Assembly (NCBI GenBank): GCA_045595285.1
Contig: JAZOAC010000166.1
Location: forward strand, 8,387 to 72,386
Source: UBA1731 sp045595285
GTDB lineage: Bacteria; Verrucomicrobiota; Kiritimatiellia; RFP12; UBA1067
Direction of reading: 5' to 3'
DNA: 64,000 bases
Under the pieces are notes generated by a model. The model made no database searches. It had not been told where the DNA came from and saw only the letters and a program-made list of their open reading frames with translations. This document shows, piece by piece, positions 55,797 through 64,000 of this stretch; the first letter of the stretch is position 1; each line of letters begins with the position of its first letter. A program made the translations under genes and the position numbers.

Positions 55797-57365
55797 GTGA
55801 AAAGAAACATGTTCGACGGTATGATGGCGACGAGGCGGCAGGTGTTTGCCGGTGCGGCGGCGTTCTCGCTTTTTGGCGTAAGCGGGTGCAAAAGCCTGTT
55901 CGGGCAGCAGAAGATAAGGCTTGCGGTCGTCGGAGTTTGCGGCAAGGGCTGGTCGGATTGGCTCGCGATGTACAAGACGGGTATGGTGGAGATCGTCGCT
56001 TTGTGCGATGCGGACTACCGTCAGGTAGCGCGCGCACAGCATCTCACCGACACGAAGAGCGAGGCGGCGGGGGTGAAGATCGATCTTTCGAAGATTCCCT
56101 TCTACAGCGATTTCCGCAAGCTCATGGATGACCGCTCGAAATTAGGTTTCGATGCAATGACGGTTTCCTCACCCGATCATGTCCATGGTATGCAGGCGAT
56201 CCGTGCGATGAAGGAAGGGGTGCATGTGTATGTGCAGAAGCCGCTTGTGCGCACGCTTTGGGAACTCGACTACTTCAACAAAACCGCCCGCGAGTACGGA
56301 GTCGTGACTCAGATGGGCAACCAGGGATCGGCGTTGTCGACGATGCGCCGCTGCACCGAGGTTGTTCGCAGCGGTCTTCTGGGCGATGTGAAAGAGGTGC
56401 ATCTATGGACCAACCGTCCCGTGTGGCCGCAGGGGCTCTTCGCGCGGGATGCCGCGCTCAATCATGCGGTTGTCGCACCGCCGAAGGAACTCGACTGGAA
56501 CGCCTGGCTTTCCGTTGCGACGGACCGCCCGTACCGTGCCGGATACAAGAGCGGCTCGGCGGCGGCGAGGTTTGACGCCGGAATCTATCATGCGTTCAAC
56601 TGGCGCGGATTCTTCGATTTCGGCTGCGGCGCGTTCGGTGATATGGCATGCCATACCTTCAATATGCCGTTCCGCGGATTGGAGCTTGAAGATATTTCAT
56701 CCGCCGAGTGCATCAAGGTGGAGGAAAAGAACGATGTTTCCTTCCCGTCGAAGTCCATCGTCCGGATGGATTTCGCGGCCCGTCCGTCGAAGGCACGACC
56801 CGGTGTGACTCTTCCGGCATGTGCCGTGTACTGGTACGACGGATGCCTCAAGCCCGACTTTGGGAAATTGCCTTCCGTGGTGAAGTCGCTCGGAAAACCG
56901 TCGGACTGCGGATGTCTCATAATCGGTTCGAAGGGAATCGTTTCGATGCTTGACGCCTACGGCGGGAAGTGCCTGCTGGCGATGGACGGGGAGAGCGGAT
57001 TCACCGACATGTCCAAGCACGAAGCCGCAAAAGCTGTTGCGCGAGTCCTTCCGTTCCGCACAGATGCGGCGGCTACGACGGTCTCCGGCGGAGGCGGAGC
57101 CGGAGCGGCGGCGGTTTCTGCTGACGGGCATTACGCGGAATTTCTGGAAGCGATCCGCGGTCAAGGCGTTGTGTACAGCGATACCAATTCGCGCTGCTTC
57201 AGCGATGTCGATGCCTCGATCCCGATCATGGAGAGCGTGCTTGTCGGAGTGATGTCTCAGCGTGTTCTGGGCCGTCTGGCGTGGAATTCTCGTCAGCAGA
57301 AGTTCGACAACGCCGATGCGAACGCGCTCATGCGTCCGTTCATCCGCAAAGGATTCGAATTCTAA
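55797..57365 (+). CDS. Exported Gfo/Idh/MocA-family oxidoreductase
   Basis: 522 residues from GTG nine bases after AAGGAG. The N-terminus (TRRQVFAGAAAFSLFGVSGC) has a Tat-like signal with a possible lipobox. The NAD-binding domain follows (IRLAVVGVCGKGW) and the catalytic lysine region is VYVQKPLVRT near residue 145 (QKP instead of the usual EKP). Secreted members of this family are common in PVC glycan loci and may act on sugars in the periplasm using tightly bound NAD. Confidence 0.88.
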   Translation: MKRNMFDGMMATRRQVFAGAAAFSLFGVSGCKSLFGQQKIRLAVVGVCGKGWSDWLAMYKTGMVEIVALCDADYRQVARAQHLTDTKSEAAGVKIDLSKIPFYSDFRKLMDDRSKLGFDAMTVSSPDHVHGMQAIRAMKEGVHVYVQKPLVRTLWELDYFNKTAREYGVVTQMGNQGSALSTMRRCTEVVRSGLLGDVKEVHLWTNRPVWPQGLFARDAALNHAVVAPPKELDWNAWLSVATDRPYRAGYKSGSAAARFDAGIYHAFNWRGFFDFGCGAFGDMACHTFNMPFRGLELEDISSAECIKVEEKNDVSFPSKSIVRMDFAARPSKARPGVTLPACAVYWYDGCLKPDFGKLPSVVKSLGKPSDCGCLIIGSKGIVSMLDAYGGKCLLAMDGESGFTDMSKHEAAKAVARVLPFRTDAAATTVSGGGGAGAAAVSADGHYAEFLEAIRGQGVVYSDTNSRCFSDVDASIPIMESVLVGVMSQRVLGRLAWNSRQQKFDNADANALMRPFIRKGFEF

Positions 57366-57377
57366 GGAGACGTAAAA

Positions 57378-58358
57378 ATGTTCAAAGTGTTCCGTTTTTT
57401 CGGCAGATCGTCTGTCGGGCTGCTCCCGGTTTTCGCGGCAACCGCCGTATTCGGCGCTTCGGTGCAGGCTTCCGCCGGAAAAACGGAAGACTGGGCTCTT
57501 GAAATCGTCAACCATAAGATATGGTTTTCGACGAAAGAGAGTTCTCCGGGGAAGATGACGGTGCTGTACAGTTCGTCGCGCGAGGCGGATGTCTTTCGAG
57601 ACGCAGGCGGCAAGGTGACACTCTCATACACGTATCTGCATCCGGAGGTTCCGGAATGGTCGTGGACGCGGAAACTCTCCTTCACGCCGGCAAAAGGCGA
57701 TACGATGGAATGCGAGTTTTTCGAGACTCGCGCCAACCGTCCCGGCAAGGATGTTTTCGCCAAAGGGGTGGCGAAGCGAATGCCGCCGGTGCCGCCCGCA
57801 CCAGATCTTGAATCGCTTGAGTTCGGGAAGGGCATAGATCTTTTGGCGGACGGCTGGGACGGCTGGGAAGTCATCCGGAACGGCCGTAAGAACCTCTGGT
57901 CCTTCAAAGGCGGTGTGCTCGAGAACGGCGGAAGCCTTTGCGCGAATATACGCACGAAGCGCTCAGATTTCACCGACTTTATGTTGGAGTACGATGTCCG
58001 GGCGGACAAGGGATGCAATTCCGGGGTGTATCTTCGCGGCATCTACGAAATCCAGACCATCGACAGCTACGGCAAAGAACCCAACAGCCGCAATATGGGC
58101 GCTGTATATGGACTCTTGACGCCGTCTGTGACTGCAGATCGTCCCGCCGGCGAGTGGCAGCATGTGAAAGTGACGCTATGTGACCGTCATGCAACCGTTG
58201 TGCTGAACGGAGTGAAGATCATAGATAATGCGCCTATTCGTGGATTTACAGGCGGTGCCATCACGCTCGATCAGTCTGCTCCAGGCCCTATCATCATTCA
58301 AGGCAGCCATAACGGCGGTGCGTATAGGAATATGATACTCACTCCGATCTTGAAATAG
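57378..58358 (+). CDS. Secreted DUF1080 (3-keto-disaccharide hydrolase-like) protein
   Basis: 326 residues with a signal peptide. From about residue 145 the DUF1080 jelly roll is evident: DGWDGWEV, FMLEYDVRADKGCNSGVYLRGIYEIQ and HVKVTLCDRHATVVLNGVKI. Members hydrolyse 3-keto-glycosides or bind sugars. Together with the Gfo/Idh/MocA protein directly upstream this gives a plausible oxidise-then-cleave pair for a disaccharide. GGAGACGTAAAA precedes the ATG. Confidence 0.85.
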   Translation: MFKVFRFFGRSSVGLLPVFAATAVFGASVQASAGKTEDWALEIVNHKIWFSTKESSPGKMTVLYSSSREADVFRDAGGKVTLSYTYLHPEVPEWSWTRKLSFTPAKGDTMECEFFETRANRPGKDVFAKGVAKRMPPVPPAPDLESLEFGKGIDLLADGWDGWEVIRNGRKNLWSFKGGVLENGGSLCANIRTKRSDFTDFMLEYDVRADKGCNSGVYLRGIYEIQTIDSYGKEPNSRNMGAVYGLLTPSVTADRPAGEWQHVKVTLCDRHATVVLNGVKIIDNAPIRGFTGGAITLDQSAPGPIIIQGSHNGGAYRNMILTPILK

Positions 58359-58397
58359 GAATAATTGGTGTGGAAAATTAAGGGCCCCTCGGATTTC

Positions 58398-58442
58398 CTG
58401 GATTATTTCAAAGTAGGTCTGACCTACTTTGAAATAATCCAG
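58398..58442. repeat. 45-bp perfect palindrome
   Basis: Arms of 22 bases (CTGGATTATTTC... and its exact complement) around one central T. No T-run follows. It separates the DUF1080 gene from the next SDR gene. Confidence 0.85.
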
Positions 58443-58505
58443 AGGTGGCTCGGCGTTAAAAAAGAATCGTCAAGTGACCCTTAAAGTTGTAAAGCAGGTG
58501 TATAA

Positions 58506-59264
58506 ATGAAACCGATTGAATTCAAAGATAAGACCGTAGTCATTACCGGAGCGGGAAGCGGGATGGGGCTTCTGGCGTCGAAGGAGTTTGTGCGCACGGG
58601 TGCGGCGGTTGTGATGTGCGACATCAATGGAGACGCGCTTGAACAGGCGGTGAAGGAAGTTGGTTCTGAAGGTTGCGATAGAGTCTATCCGCTTGTTGTG
58701 GACGTGCGTAACTATGCCGATGCAGAGAAGGCGGTCGCCCTTGCGCTTGAAAAGACGGGGCGTATCGACATTGTGATTCCCTTTGCCGGCGGGTATGAGC
58801 CGCGCATGTGCCAAAGCATAGTGCCGTTCTTTGAACAGCCTGTTGAAGTGCTGGACTGGGGTATCGACGTAAATCTCAAGGGCGCGATATATTTTGCCCG
58901 CGCATGCATGCCTGCGATGGTGAAGGGCGGAAACGGCGGTGTCATCTGCTGCATCGGTTCAACCTCCGGATTCGAAGGAGATGCAAAAGGTGCGATGTAC
59001 GGCACGGCGAAATCTGGACTCTTCACATTTGTGAAGGGGCTTGCGCTTGCCGGCGCGCCGTACGGCATTCGCGCCTTCTGCGTAACGCCCGGTCCGGTAA
59101 TGACTCGTCCGGGCATGGCGGGCATGAAGACGCTTCTTGATACGCAGTCGGAGCCGCAGGAACTCGTCGATTACATTCTCTACCTCTGTTCTGAAAATGG
59201 CCGATGCGTGACCGGATCGAATCATGTCATGGATTGCGGTCGTCTCACCATGAAGCCTCAGTGA
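58506..59264 (+). CDS. SDR-family oxidoreductase
   Basis: 252 residues with TGAGSGMG, catalytic Ser in IGSTSG and YGTAKSG (YxxxK). The NNAG motif is replaced by PFAGG. It is the last gene in the direction of the second glycan locus, separated by the long palindrome, so it may have its own control. The substrate is unknown, presumably a sugar. Confidence 0.86.
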   Translation: MKPIEFKDKTVVITGAGSGMGLLASKEFVRTGAAVVMCDINGDALEQAVKEVGSEGCDRVYPLVVDVRNYADAEKAVALALEKTGRIDIVIPFAGGYEPRMCQSIVPFFEQPVEVLDWGIDVNLKGAIYFARACMPAMVKGGNGGVICCIGSTSGFEGDAKGAMYGTAKSGLFTFVKGLALAGAPYGIRAFCVTPGPVMTRPGMAGMKTLLDTQSEPQELVDYILYLCSENGRCVTGSNHVMDCGRLTMKPQ

Positions 59265-59356
59265 AGTGTTTTCCGTCATTCGTAAGACTATGGTGTGAGT
59301 TGAATTGACTGTTTGAGCGTTCCCTGTGCCGAGAAGACTCGACCTGTTGCCCAAAA

Positions 59357-59383
59357 TGAGAATTCAATTCGGAATAATTCTCT
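59357..59383 (+). repeat. 27-bp dispersed palindromic repeat, copy 5 (diverged)
   Basis: Arms TGAGAAT / ATTCTCT are kept, the core AATTCGGAATA has changed. Confidence 0.65.
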
Positions 59384-59398
59384 CGCTTCTAATGATGC

Positions 59399-59425
59399 TG
59401 AGAACACGGTTTGGACTAATTCTCA
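59399..59425 (+). repeat. 27-bp dispersed palindromic repeat, copy 6
   Basis: TGAGAA...GGACTAATTCTCA, 42 bases after copy 5. Both lie in the 442-base non-coding gap before the first AAA ATPase gene. Confidence 0.75.
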
Positions 59426-59634
59426 GTTCAATGACTATTGAGCGCCGATGCGGCTATGCGAAATCCTGCCACCGATTGGGTGGAATATGCCAAAGATAGG
59501 TATAAATTTCAAAATCGGCAAATATAATCCGGTAATAGAAAATGCGAAATCAAATCGATTTACCCGTATCCCCTGCTTTCGGGGGTTGCGGGAAGGAGGG
59601 GGCGGCAGGCTGAAACTGCCAAATAGAGGTTGAA

Positions 59635-59655
59635 TTGGCAAGCATGGCTTGCCAA
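59635..59655 (+). promoter_or_regulatory. Palindromic operator candidate
   Basis: TTGGCAAGC-atg-GCTTGCCAA, 9-bp perfect arms. It ends 16 bases before the -10 box TGATATAAT (59672-59677), so it overlaps the -35 zone of the ATPase gene. Confidence 0.5.
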
Positions 59656-59706
59656 TTATGAGAGATTCTGATATAATGGGCGCATAAAAAGAAAGGAAGC
59701 CGCCAG

Positions 59707-61002
59707 ATGAAAGAAGAATTGTTGTCTGTCATGCGCGAGTTCTACCATGATGGTATTCCGGAAGGTGTTGTTCCGCGGGATGTGGAGTATGTGGAGAAAC
59801 TTCGTGCTTCGACAGTCGTCAAGGGTATGAGACGGACAGGCAAGACGTTTGTGACCTATGAGCGGATGAAACGTCTTGTTGCCGATGGAATTCCTCTGAA
59901 GAGAATTGTGCATATCAATTTTGAGGATGAAAGGCTTTCGAAATTGACGGTTGACGACCTTCATCTCATCGGCGAAGTTTATGCAGAGCTTTGTCCCGAG
60001 TTTGCCGACGGCAAGGTGTGGTATTTCCTGGACGAGCTTCAGTGTGTGGATGGGTGGGAATCCTACGCCAGGCGCCTTGTCGATTCTCCGAACGTCCAGC
60101 TCTGCCTTACGGGTTCATCTTCAAAACTGCTTTCGGAGGAGATTGCAACGCAGATGCGCGGACGGTCTTTGCCGATAGAGGTGTTCCCGCTTTCCTTTCC
60201 CGAATATCTGCGGTTCAACGGGATACTGAGCGATGTGCCGAAAGCCGGTTTCACGGCCAGGGAGAAAGGGGTTCTGCGCAAGGCGATGTCCGATTACGCG
60301 GAACGCGGCGGATTCCCCGATGTGCAGGATGTTTCGTCCGGAATGAGAGCGGCTATGCTTCAGGAGTATGTCGATGCGGTTCTCTACAGAGACATCATCG
60401 AGCGTCATAAAGTGGCAAGCGTCCAGGCTCTCAAATATACGCTTGAATATCTTTTCCACAATTACGCGCGCAAAACGTCAACGCGGAGCATTTCCGGCGT
60501 TCTGAAGAACCTTTCCGTCCCGGCCAACCGCGAGAGTGTCGCCGACTATCTCGACTGGTTCAGGGATGCGTATCTCGTGTATCCGGTTTCCGTCCTTTCG
60601 GATTCACTGGCTGTGAAGAGGGTGAATCCGGACAAATACTACCTGATCGATTCCGGTCTTATCCGGGCGATGTGCGTAAAAAACGATGCCGAGCGTGGAT
60701 GGATGCTGGAAAACATCGTGTACATGGCGTTGCGGCGCGGAGGCGGAAAGATTTCCTATATCGCCAATGCGGATGGAACCGAGGTGGACTTCCATGTGCG
60801 CGACAGGAGCACGCACGGCGAGCGGCTTGTTCAAGTGTCTTATGCGATGTCGGAAGCGGCAACATTTAACCGTGAAACGAATGCAATCAAATTTGCCCGT
60901 CAAAAAAAAGGTATCCATGACTGTACGATTGTCACATGGGATGATGAGGGCGAGATTGACGGAATCCGCATCATGCCGGTATGGAAGTGGCTTTTGGCAT
61001 GA
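59707..61002 (+). CDS. AAA ATPase with DUF4143
   Basis: 431 residues. Walker A GMRRTGKT near residue 42, Walker B VWYFLDELQ near 105 and sensor LCLTGSSS near 140; the C-terminal DUF4143 region (about 205-400) has a degenerate nuclease-like fold (GTEVDFHV). Such ATPases occur in many copies in anaerobes and their role is unknown; defence or mobile-element links are only suspected. GAAAGGAAG precedes the start. Confidence 0.88.
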   Translation: MKEELLSVMREFYHDGIPEGVVPRDVEYVEKLRASTVVKGMRRTGKTFVTYERMKRLVADGIPLKRIVHINFEDERLSKLTVDDLHLIGEVYAELCPEFADGKVWYFLDELQCVDGWESYARRLVDSPNVQLCLTGSSSKLLSEEIATQMRGRSLPIEVFPLSFPEYLRFNGILSDVPKAGFTAREKGVLRKAMSDYAERGGFPDVQDVSSGMRAAMLQEYVDAVLYRDIIERHKVASVQALKYTLEYLFHNYARKTSTRSISGVLKNLSVPANRESVADYLDWFRDAYLVYPVSVLSDSLAVKRVNPDKYYLIDSGLIRAMCVKNDAERGWMLENIVYMALRRGGGKISYIANADGTEVDFHVRDRSTHGERLVQVSYAMSEAATFNRETNAIKFARQKKGIHDCTIVTWDDEGEIDGIRIMPVWKWLLA

Positions 61003-61154
61003 AGTGCCAGTTTGGTTGTGCCTGTCGGGACAACAAGAAATCAAGATTAAGTCCAAGTCGAAGTTGAAGGGGAAAGTGTAGATCATGTAGAGACAGGTGA
61101 AATTGTTTCTAAAACACCTGAACCTGTTAAACCTGCTAGACCTTCTGAACCTTC

Positions 61155-61199
61155 TTTTTCGTGGTCGCGCCAAAGGCGCAATGACCATCTGAGTAACCG
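61155..61199 (+). repeat. 45-bp GTGGTCGCGCC repeat, third copy
   Basis: Nearly the same as 45495-45539, with hairpin GCGCC-aaa-GGCGC and end GAGTAACCG. The surrounding 424-base gap has another hairpin (ACACACCCG/CGGGTGTGT, 61234-61253) and no gene. Confidence 0.75.
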
Positions 61200-61367
61200 A
61201 TTATGTCATCTCTGCGAAAGAGTATTCTTTCACACACACCCGTTCGGGTGTGTCGGGCTGCGTTAATCATGCTTGCAATTGTTGTGTGAAAAATGCAAAG
61301 CGAGTATTTTTTTATTTTCAGCTCGATGTTGCACCGTCAACCATTCTTTGTGAAATTAAAAACAATA

Positions 61368-61400
61368 GAATAATCTGAAAGTACTATTTTCAAATTATTC
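61368..61400 (+). promoter_or_regulatory. 13-bp inverted repeat before the second ATPase gene
   Basis: GAATAATCTGAAA / TTTCAAATTATTC with one mismatch, 12 bases before the -10 box TGATATAAT (61413-61418). Confidence 0.45.
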
Positions 61401-61426
61401 CAACGTTTATGATATAATAGTGTCCC

Positions 61427-62596
61427 ATGAAAAGACGTACCGTTCAGACAGAACTTGAAATATTGGCAACAGAATTCCCTGTTGTGTCAATATATGGCCC
61501 CAGGCAGTCTGGTAAGACAACCCTTGCCCGGATGACTTTCCCTGATAAACCATGGGTTTCACTTGAAGATTTAGATGTAAGGGCACGTGCGTCAAGCGAT
61601 CCAAGGGGATTTCTTGATTCCTACAAGAGCGGTGCTATTTTTGATGAAATACAACATGTTCCGGAACTGCTTTCATATCTGCAGGGAGTCGTGGAGATAG
61701 ACCGTCGTCCCGGACGTTTTATTCTTACGGGTTCGCATCAGGCAAAGTTGAAGAAAAGTATCGCTCAGTCTCTGGCGGGTCGTACTGCCGTATTGACGTT
61801 GCTTCCTTATTCTCTGGAGGAATGTCCTGTTGTGCTGGCGGATGCTTCTTCTGTGTTCAACACAATCAGACGCGGCTTCTATCCGCAGCTGCGCGAGACG
61901 GCCATGCGCGAAAAAAGCTTCTTCTCAGCTTATGTCGCGACATATCTTGAGCGAGATCTGCCGTCACTTTTAGATGTCCGGAACCTTTCCGTTTTTCAGG
62001 ATTTTCTGTTTTTGCTTGCTTCGCGGATAGGACAGCTTGTCAATGCGAATGCCATGAGTTCTGATCTGGGTGTGTCGGCTCCGACTATCCGAGCCTGGAT
62101 CTCTGCGTTAGAAGAGAGCAATCTTGTGTTCCTTTTGCGCGGGTGGTCTAAAAATGCAGTGAATCAAGTGGTCAAGACACCGAAGGTTTATTTTACGGAC
62201 ACGGGACTGGCCTGCTGGTTGGCCAGACTGACTGATGATGACCGAGTAGAGGGCGGTCCGATGCGCGGCGGTCTGTATGAAAATTTTGTCATTGTGGATT
62301 TGCTCAAGAGGGCATTGAACCGAGCATCATCGGATAGATTCTGGTTTTATCGGGATTCAAAGGGACGAGAGGTTGATCTTGTGATTGAACGAGACGGCCG
62401 GTTGATTCCTGTGGAAATAAAATCATCGGCAACGTTCTCCACCGATTTCGTGTCCGGAATCCGTCATTTCAGGTCTATATATCCTGAAGTGTCGGAGTCT
62501 GGTTTTGTTTTGTACAACGGGAAGTCGGATGCAGATGCAGTGTATGATAATGTCCGCATTGCCAATCCTGTAAATCAATGTCCGTTCTTTGATTGA
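61427..62596 (+). CDS. AAA_14 ATPase with DUF4143
   Basis: 389 residues: Walker A GPRQSGKTT near 24, Walker B AIFDEIQ near 72, sensor FILTGSH near 100, and C-terminal DUF4143 with nuclease-like residues GREVDLVIERDGRLIPVEIKSS (Asp, ExK; quoted in part). It belongs to a different subgroup from the upstream ATPase. The -10 box ends eight bases before the ATG, so it is probably leaderless. Function unknown. Confidence 0.9.
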   Translation: MKRRTVQTELEILATEFPVVSIYGPRQSGKTTLARMTFPDKPWVSLEDLDVRARASSDPRGFLDSYKSGAIFDEIQHVPELLSYLQGVVEIDRRPGRFILTGSHQAKLKKSIAQSLAGRTAVLTLLPYSLEECPVVLADASSVFNTIRRGFYPQLRETAMREKSFFSAYVATYLERDLPSLLDVRNLSVFQDFLFLLASRIGQLVNANAMSSDLGVSAPTIRAWISALEESNLVFLLRGWSKNAVNQVVKTPKVYFTDTGLACWLARLTDDDRVEGGPMRGGLYENFVIVDLLKRALNRASSDRFWFYRDSKGREVDLVIERDGRLIPVEIKSSATFSTDFVSGIRHFRSIYPEVSESGFVLYNGKSDADAVYDNVRIANPVNQCPFFD

Positions 62597-62792
62597 ATGC
62601 TTTCTTTTGTTTTTTTGGAGTACCTATCCCCATGAAAGGGCAATGGGCAGGTTGCCCGTTGTACGGGTGAGGCGGTGGTGGCGATAGCATGAAGGGGCGC
62701 TATTTCCCTTATTGTGTCCATCCGTTGAGCTTGGCGGCGGCGACGCTGATTTGGATGCCATTTTCCGGAATCCGCAGCACACATCGCAGGAT

Positions 62793-62834
62793 GACATGAT
62801 GGAATTTGTGAAGCAGGTAGTGCGGTGATCGACC
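62793..62834 (+). pseudogene. Stray 3' end of the DapA-type gene
   Basis: About 40 bases repeat 44634-44675 with three or four changes, including codons for MMEFVKQ and the stop. Nothing of the gene body is seen upstream. The rest of the 315-base gap is non-coding. Confidence 0.65.
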
Positions 62835-62911
62835 TTCCTAAACTGCGCCGAACATAGCTCCTCCAACTCTTCACTTTCCGCACACTGCTCGGTATGATAT
62901 AATGAGCGCAA

Positions 62912-64000
62912 ATGAAACCGATAGCGACATCTACGAGTGATTTTGCAACTCTCATCAGGAAGGGCGGCATATACGTCGACAAGACGGCGTATTTCCATCG
63001 TCTTGTCTCGAACGAGATGAACAATCTCCTTTTTCTCGCCCGTCCGCGTCGGTTCGGCAAGTCGCTCATGATCACCGCCCTGAAGGAAATCTTCTCAGGG
63101 CGGCGTGAGCTCTTTGATGGACTTGCCATCTCCAAGACGGACTGGAAGTGGGAGAAGTGGCCGGTAATTCATTTTGAGTTTGCAGATGTCGATACAACGA
63201 GCATTGAGTCGTTTGAACGCGAGTTTGCGGTGCACGTGAAGGGGCGTCTCGCGAATACGGATTATGTTTACGATGATTCGATGTCTCCGGCGGCGAATTT
63301 CGGTGCGGCCATAGATTCGCTCTCCAAGGCCAACGGCGGCAACGGGGTTGTGGTTCTTATCGACGAATACGACGCGCCCGTATCCCATGCTCTTGACGAT
63401 CTTGCCAAGGCGGAGGCGATCCGTTCCCGCATGGGCGCATTCTTCAGCATGATGAAGACGCGCACGGGCGCGATCCGCTTCCTCATGATGACGGGCGTCT
63501 CGAAGTTCACGAAGATGTCCGTATTCTCATGCCTCAACAACATCGTCGACATTTCGATGCGCAGGGAATACGCGACGATGCTCGGTTATACAGAAGAGGA
63601 ACTTGAGGCGAATTTCGAGGAGCATCTGCGCGAACATGCCGAAGTGATGGGCAAGTCATACGAGGATTACCGCGCTGAGATGAAACGCTGGTACAACGGT
63701 TTCCGTTTCTCGCACATCAATCCGACGACTGTATACAATCCAATCTCTGTAGCTCTGACTTTGGATGCAAAGGAGCCTGACTTCCGCGCCACCTGGTCAT
63801 CGACCGGGCGTCCGTCGTCGCTCATGAACTATCTCAAGCGTTCGGACATGCTGGCGATCGATCCTGATAGAACGCAGTTTGTCTCTGAACAGGAATTTGA
63901 TGTTACGAATCTTGCCGATCTGAAGCCGATCGGCATGCTGTTTCAGACCGGCTATCTGACGATCAAGGATTATTCGGATGGTTTCTATACGCTTTCCGTC
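62912..64000 (+). CDS. AAA-ATPase-like protein (runs off window)
   Basis: 363 residues are visible. The start MKPIATSTSDFATLIRKGG, YVDKTAYF and the Walker A-like ARPRRFGKSLM are typical of the AAA-ATPase_like/PD-(D/E)xK_9 family; Walker B is VVVLIDEYDAP near residue 150, and WYNGFRF follows. The C-terminal nuclease-like domain lies outside. TGATATAAT ends eight bases before the ATG. These proteins are often found in many copies; function unknown. Confidence 0.9.
   Translation, partial: MKPIATSTSDFATLIRKGGIYVDKTAYFHRLVSNEMNNLLFLARPRRFGKSLMITALKEIFSGRRELFDGLAISKTDWKWEKWPVIHFEFADVDTTSIESFEREFAVHVKGRLANTDYVYDDSMSPAANFGAAIDSLSKANGGNGVVVLIDEYDAPVSHALDDLAKAEAIRSRMGAFFSMMKTRTGAIRFLMMTGVSKFTKMSVFSCLNNIVDISMRREYATMLGYTEEELEANFEEHLREHAEVMGKSYEDYRAEMKRWYNGFRFSHINPTTVYNPISVALTLDAKEPDFRATWSSTGRPSSLMNYLKRSDMLAIDPDRTQFVSEQEFDVTNLADLKPIGMLFQTGYLTIKDYSDGFYTLSV

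Noticed and set aside
59448..59633. 61-codon frame before the first ATPase
   Set aside because: Low-complexity Gly/Arg end and no promoter or ribosome site; likely non-coding.

Overview
The window looks like the replication-origin region of an uncultured, glycan-degrading bacterium, most probably of the PVC superphylum (Kiritimatiellota/Lentisphaerae type). The reasons are the many secreted carbohydrate-active proteins, an autotransporter-type beta-strand-repeat protein, a GxxExxY protein and small DUF4143 ATPases. This is a judgement from gene content; no rRNA is present to confirm it. Most genes are GC-rich, while the origin, mnmG and several intergenic stretches are clearly AT-rich.

Layout. 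1-2728 (minus): three genes of a Bat (VWA) membrane operon, the last cut by the window edge. 2845-5968 (minus): prfA-rpmE, then dtd and a low-molecular-weight phosphatase with small unknown genes. 6178-9022: a C_GCAxxG_C_C protein, then a zinc-ribbon XRE regulator with an MDR dehydrogenase. 9535-14417 (minus): dnaA, dnaN, an RlmL-type methyltransferase and an SGNH hydrolase. 14418-14880 is the probable oriC. mnmG (14881-17166) reads away from it. Its coding sequence is enlarged by two hydrophilic insertions, and the second holds four perfect 16-bp parS-like palindromes, all in the same codon frame. Then come a 31-residue basic protein, tRNA-Cys, tRNA-Val and an RfaH-like NusG paralogue.

18517-30015 is a first glycan locus: GntR/LacI-type regulator, GH2 beta-mannosidase, two secreted proteins of unknown function, two GH28-like pectinases and a phosphoesterase. 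30158-31357 is mobile-element debris (truncated RAYT transposase joined to a lacZ remnant). 31494-38125 holds nadC and a complete leuACDB operon preceded by a leucine-rich leader peptide and attenuator. 38143-40317 has a mechanosensitive channel and a lactonase-like protein.

40334-59264 is a second glycan locus. A XylR-type regulator faces an MFS-SDR-DapA operon, and the same 42-bp promoter element recurs at the same distance from the -10 box of a second operon (glycosidase, CE7 esterase, giant beta-helix protein, Gfo/Idh/MocA, DUF1080). Between them lie a GxxExxY nuclease-like gene flanked by inverted hairpin-rich arms and a Fic gene. 59707-64000 carries three AAA ATPase genes, the last running off the window.

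The genome uses an extended -10 box (TGNTATAAT) that lies only 6-9 nt from the start codon of many genes, which points to leaderless mRNAs. A 27-bp imperfect palindrome is scattered through intergenic regions and one partial copy has become the 5' end of leuB.
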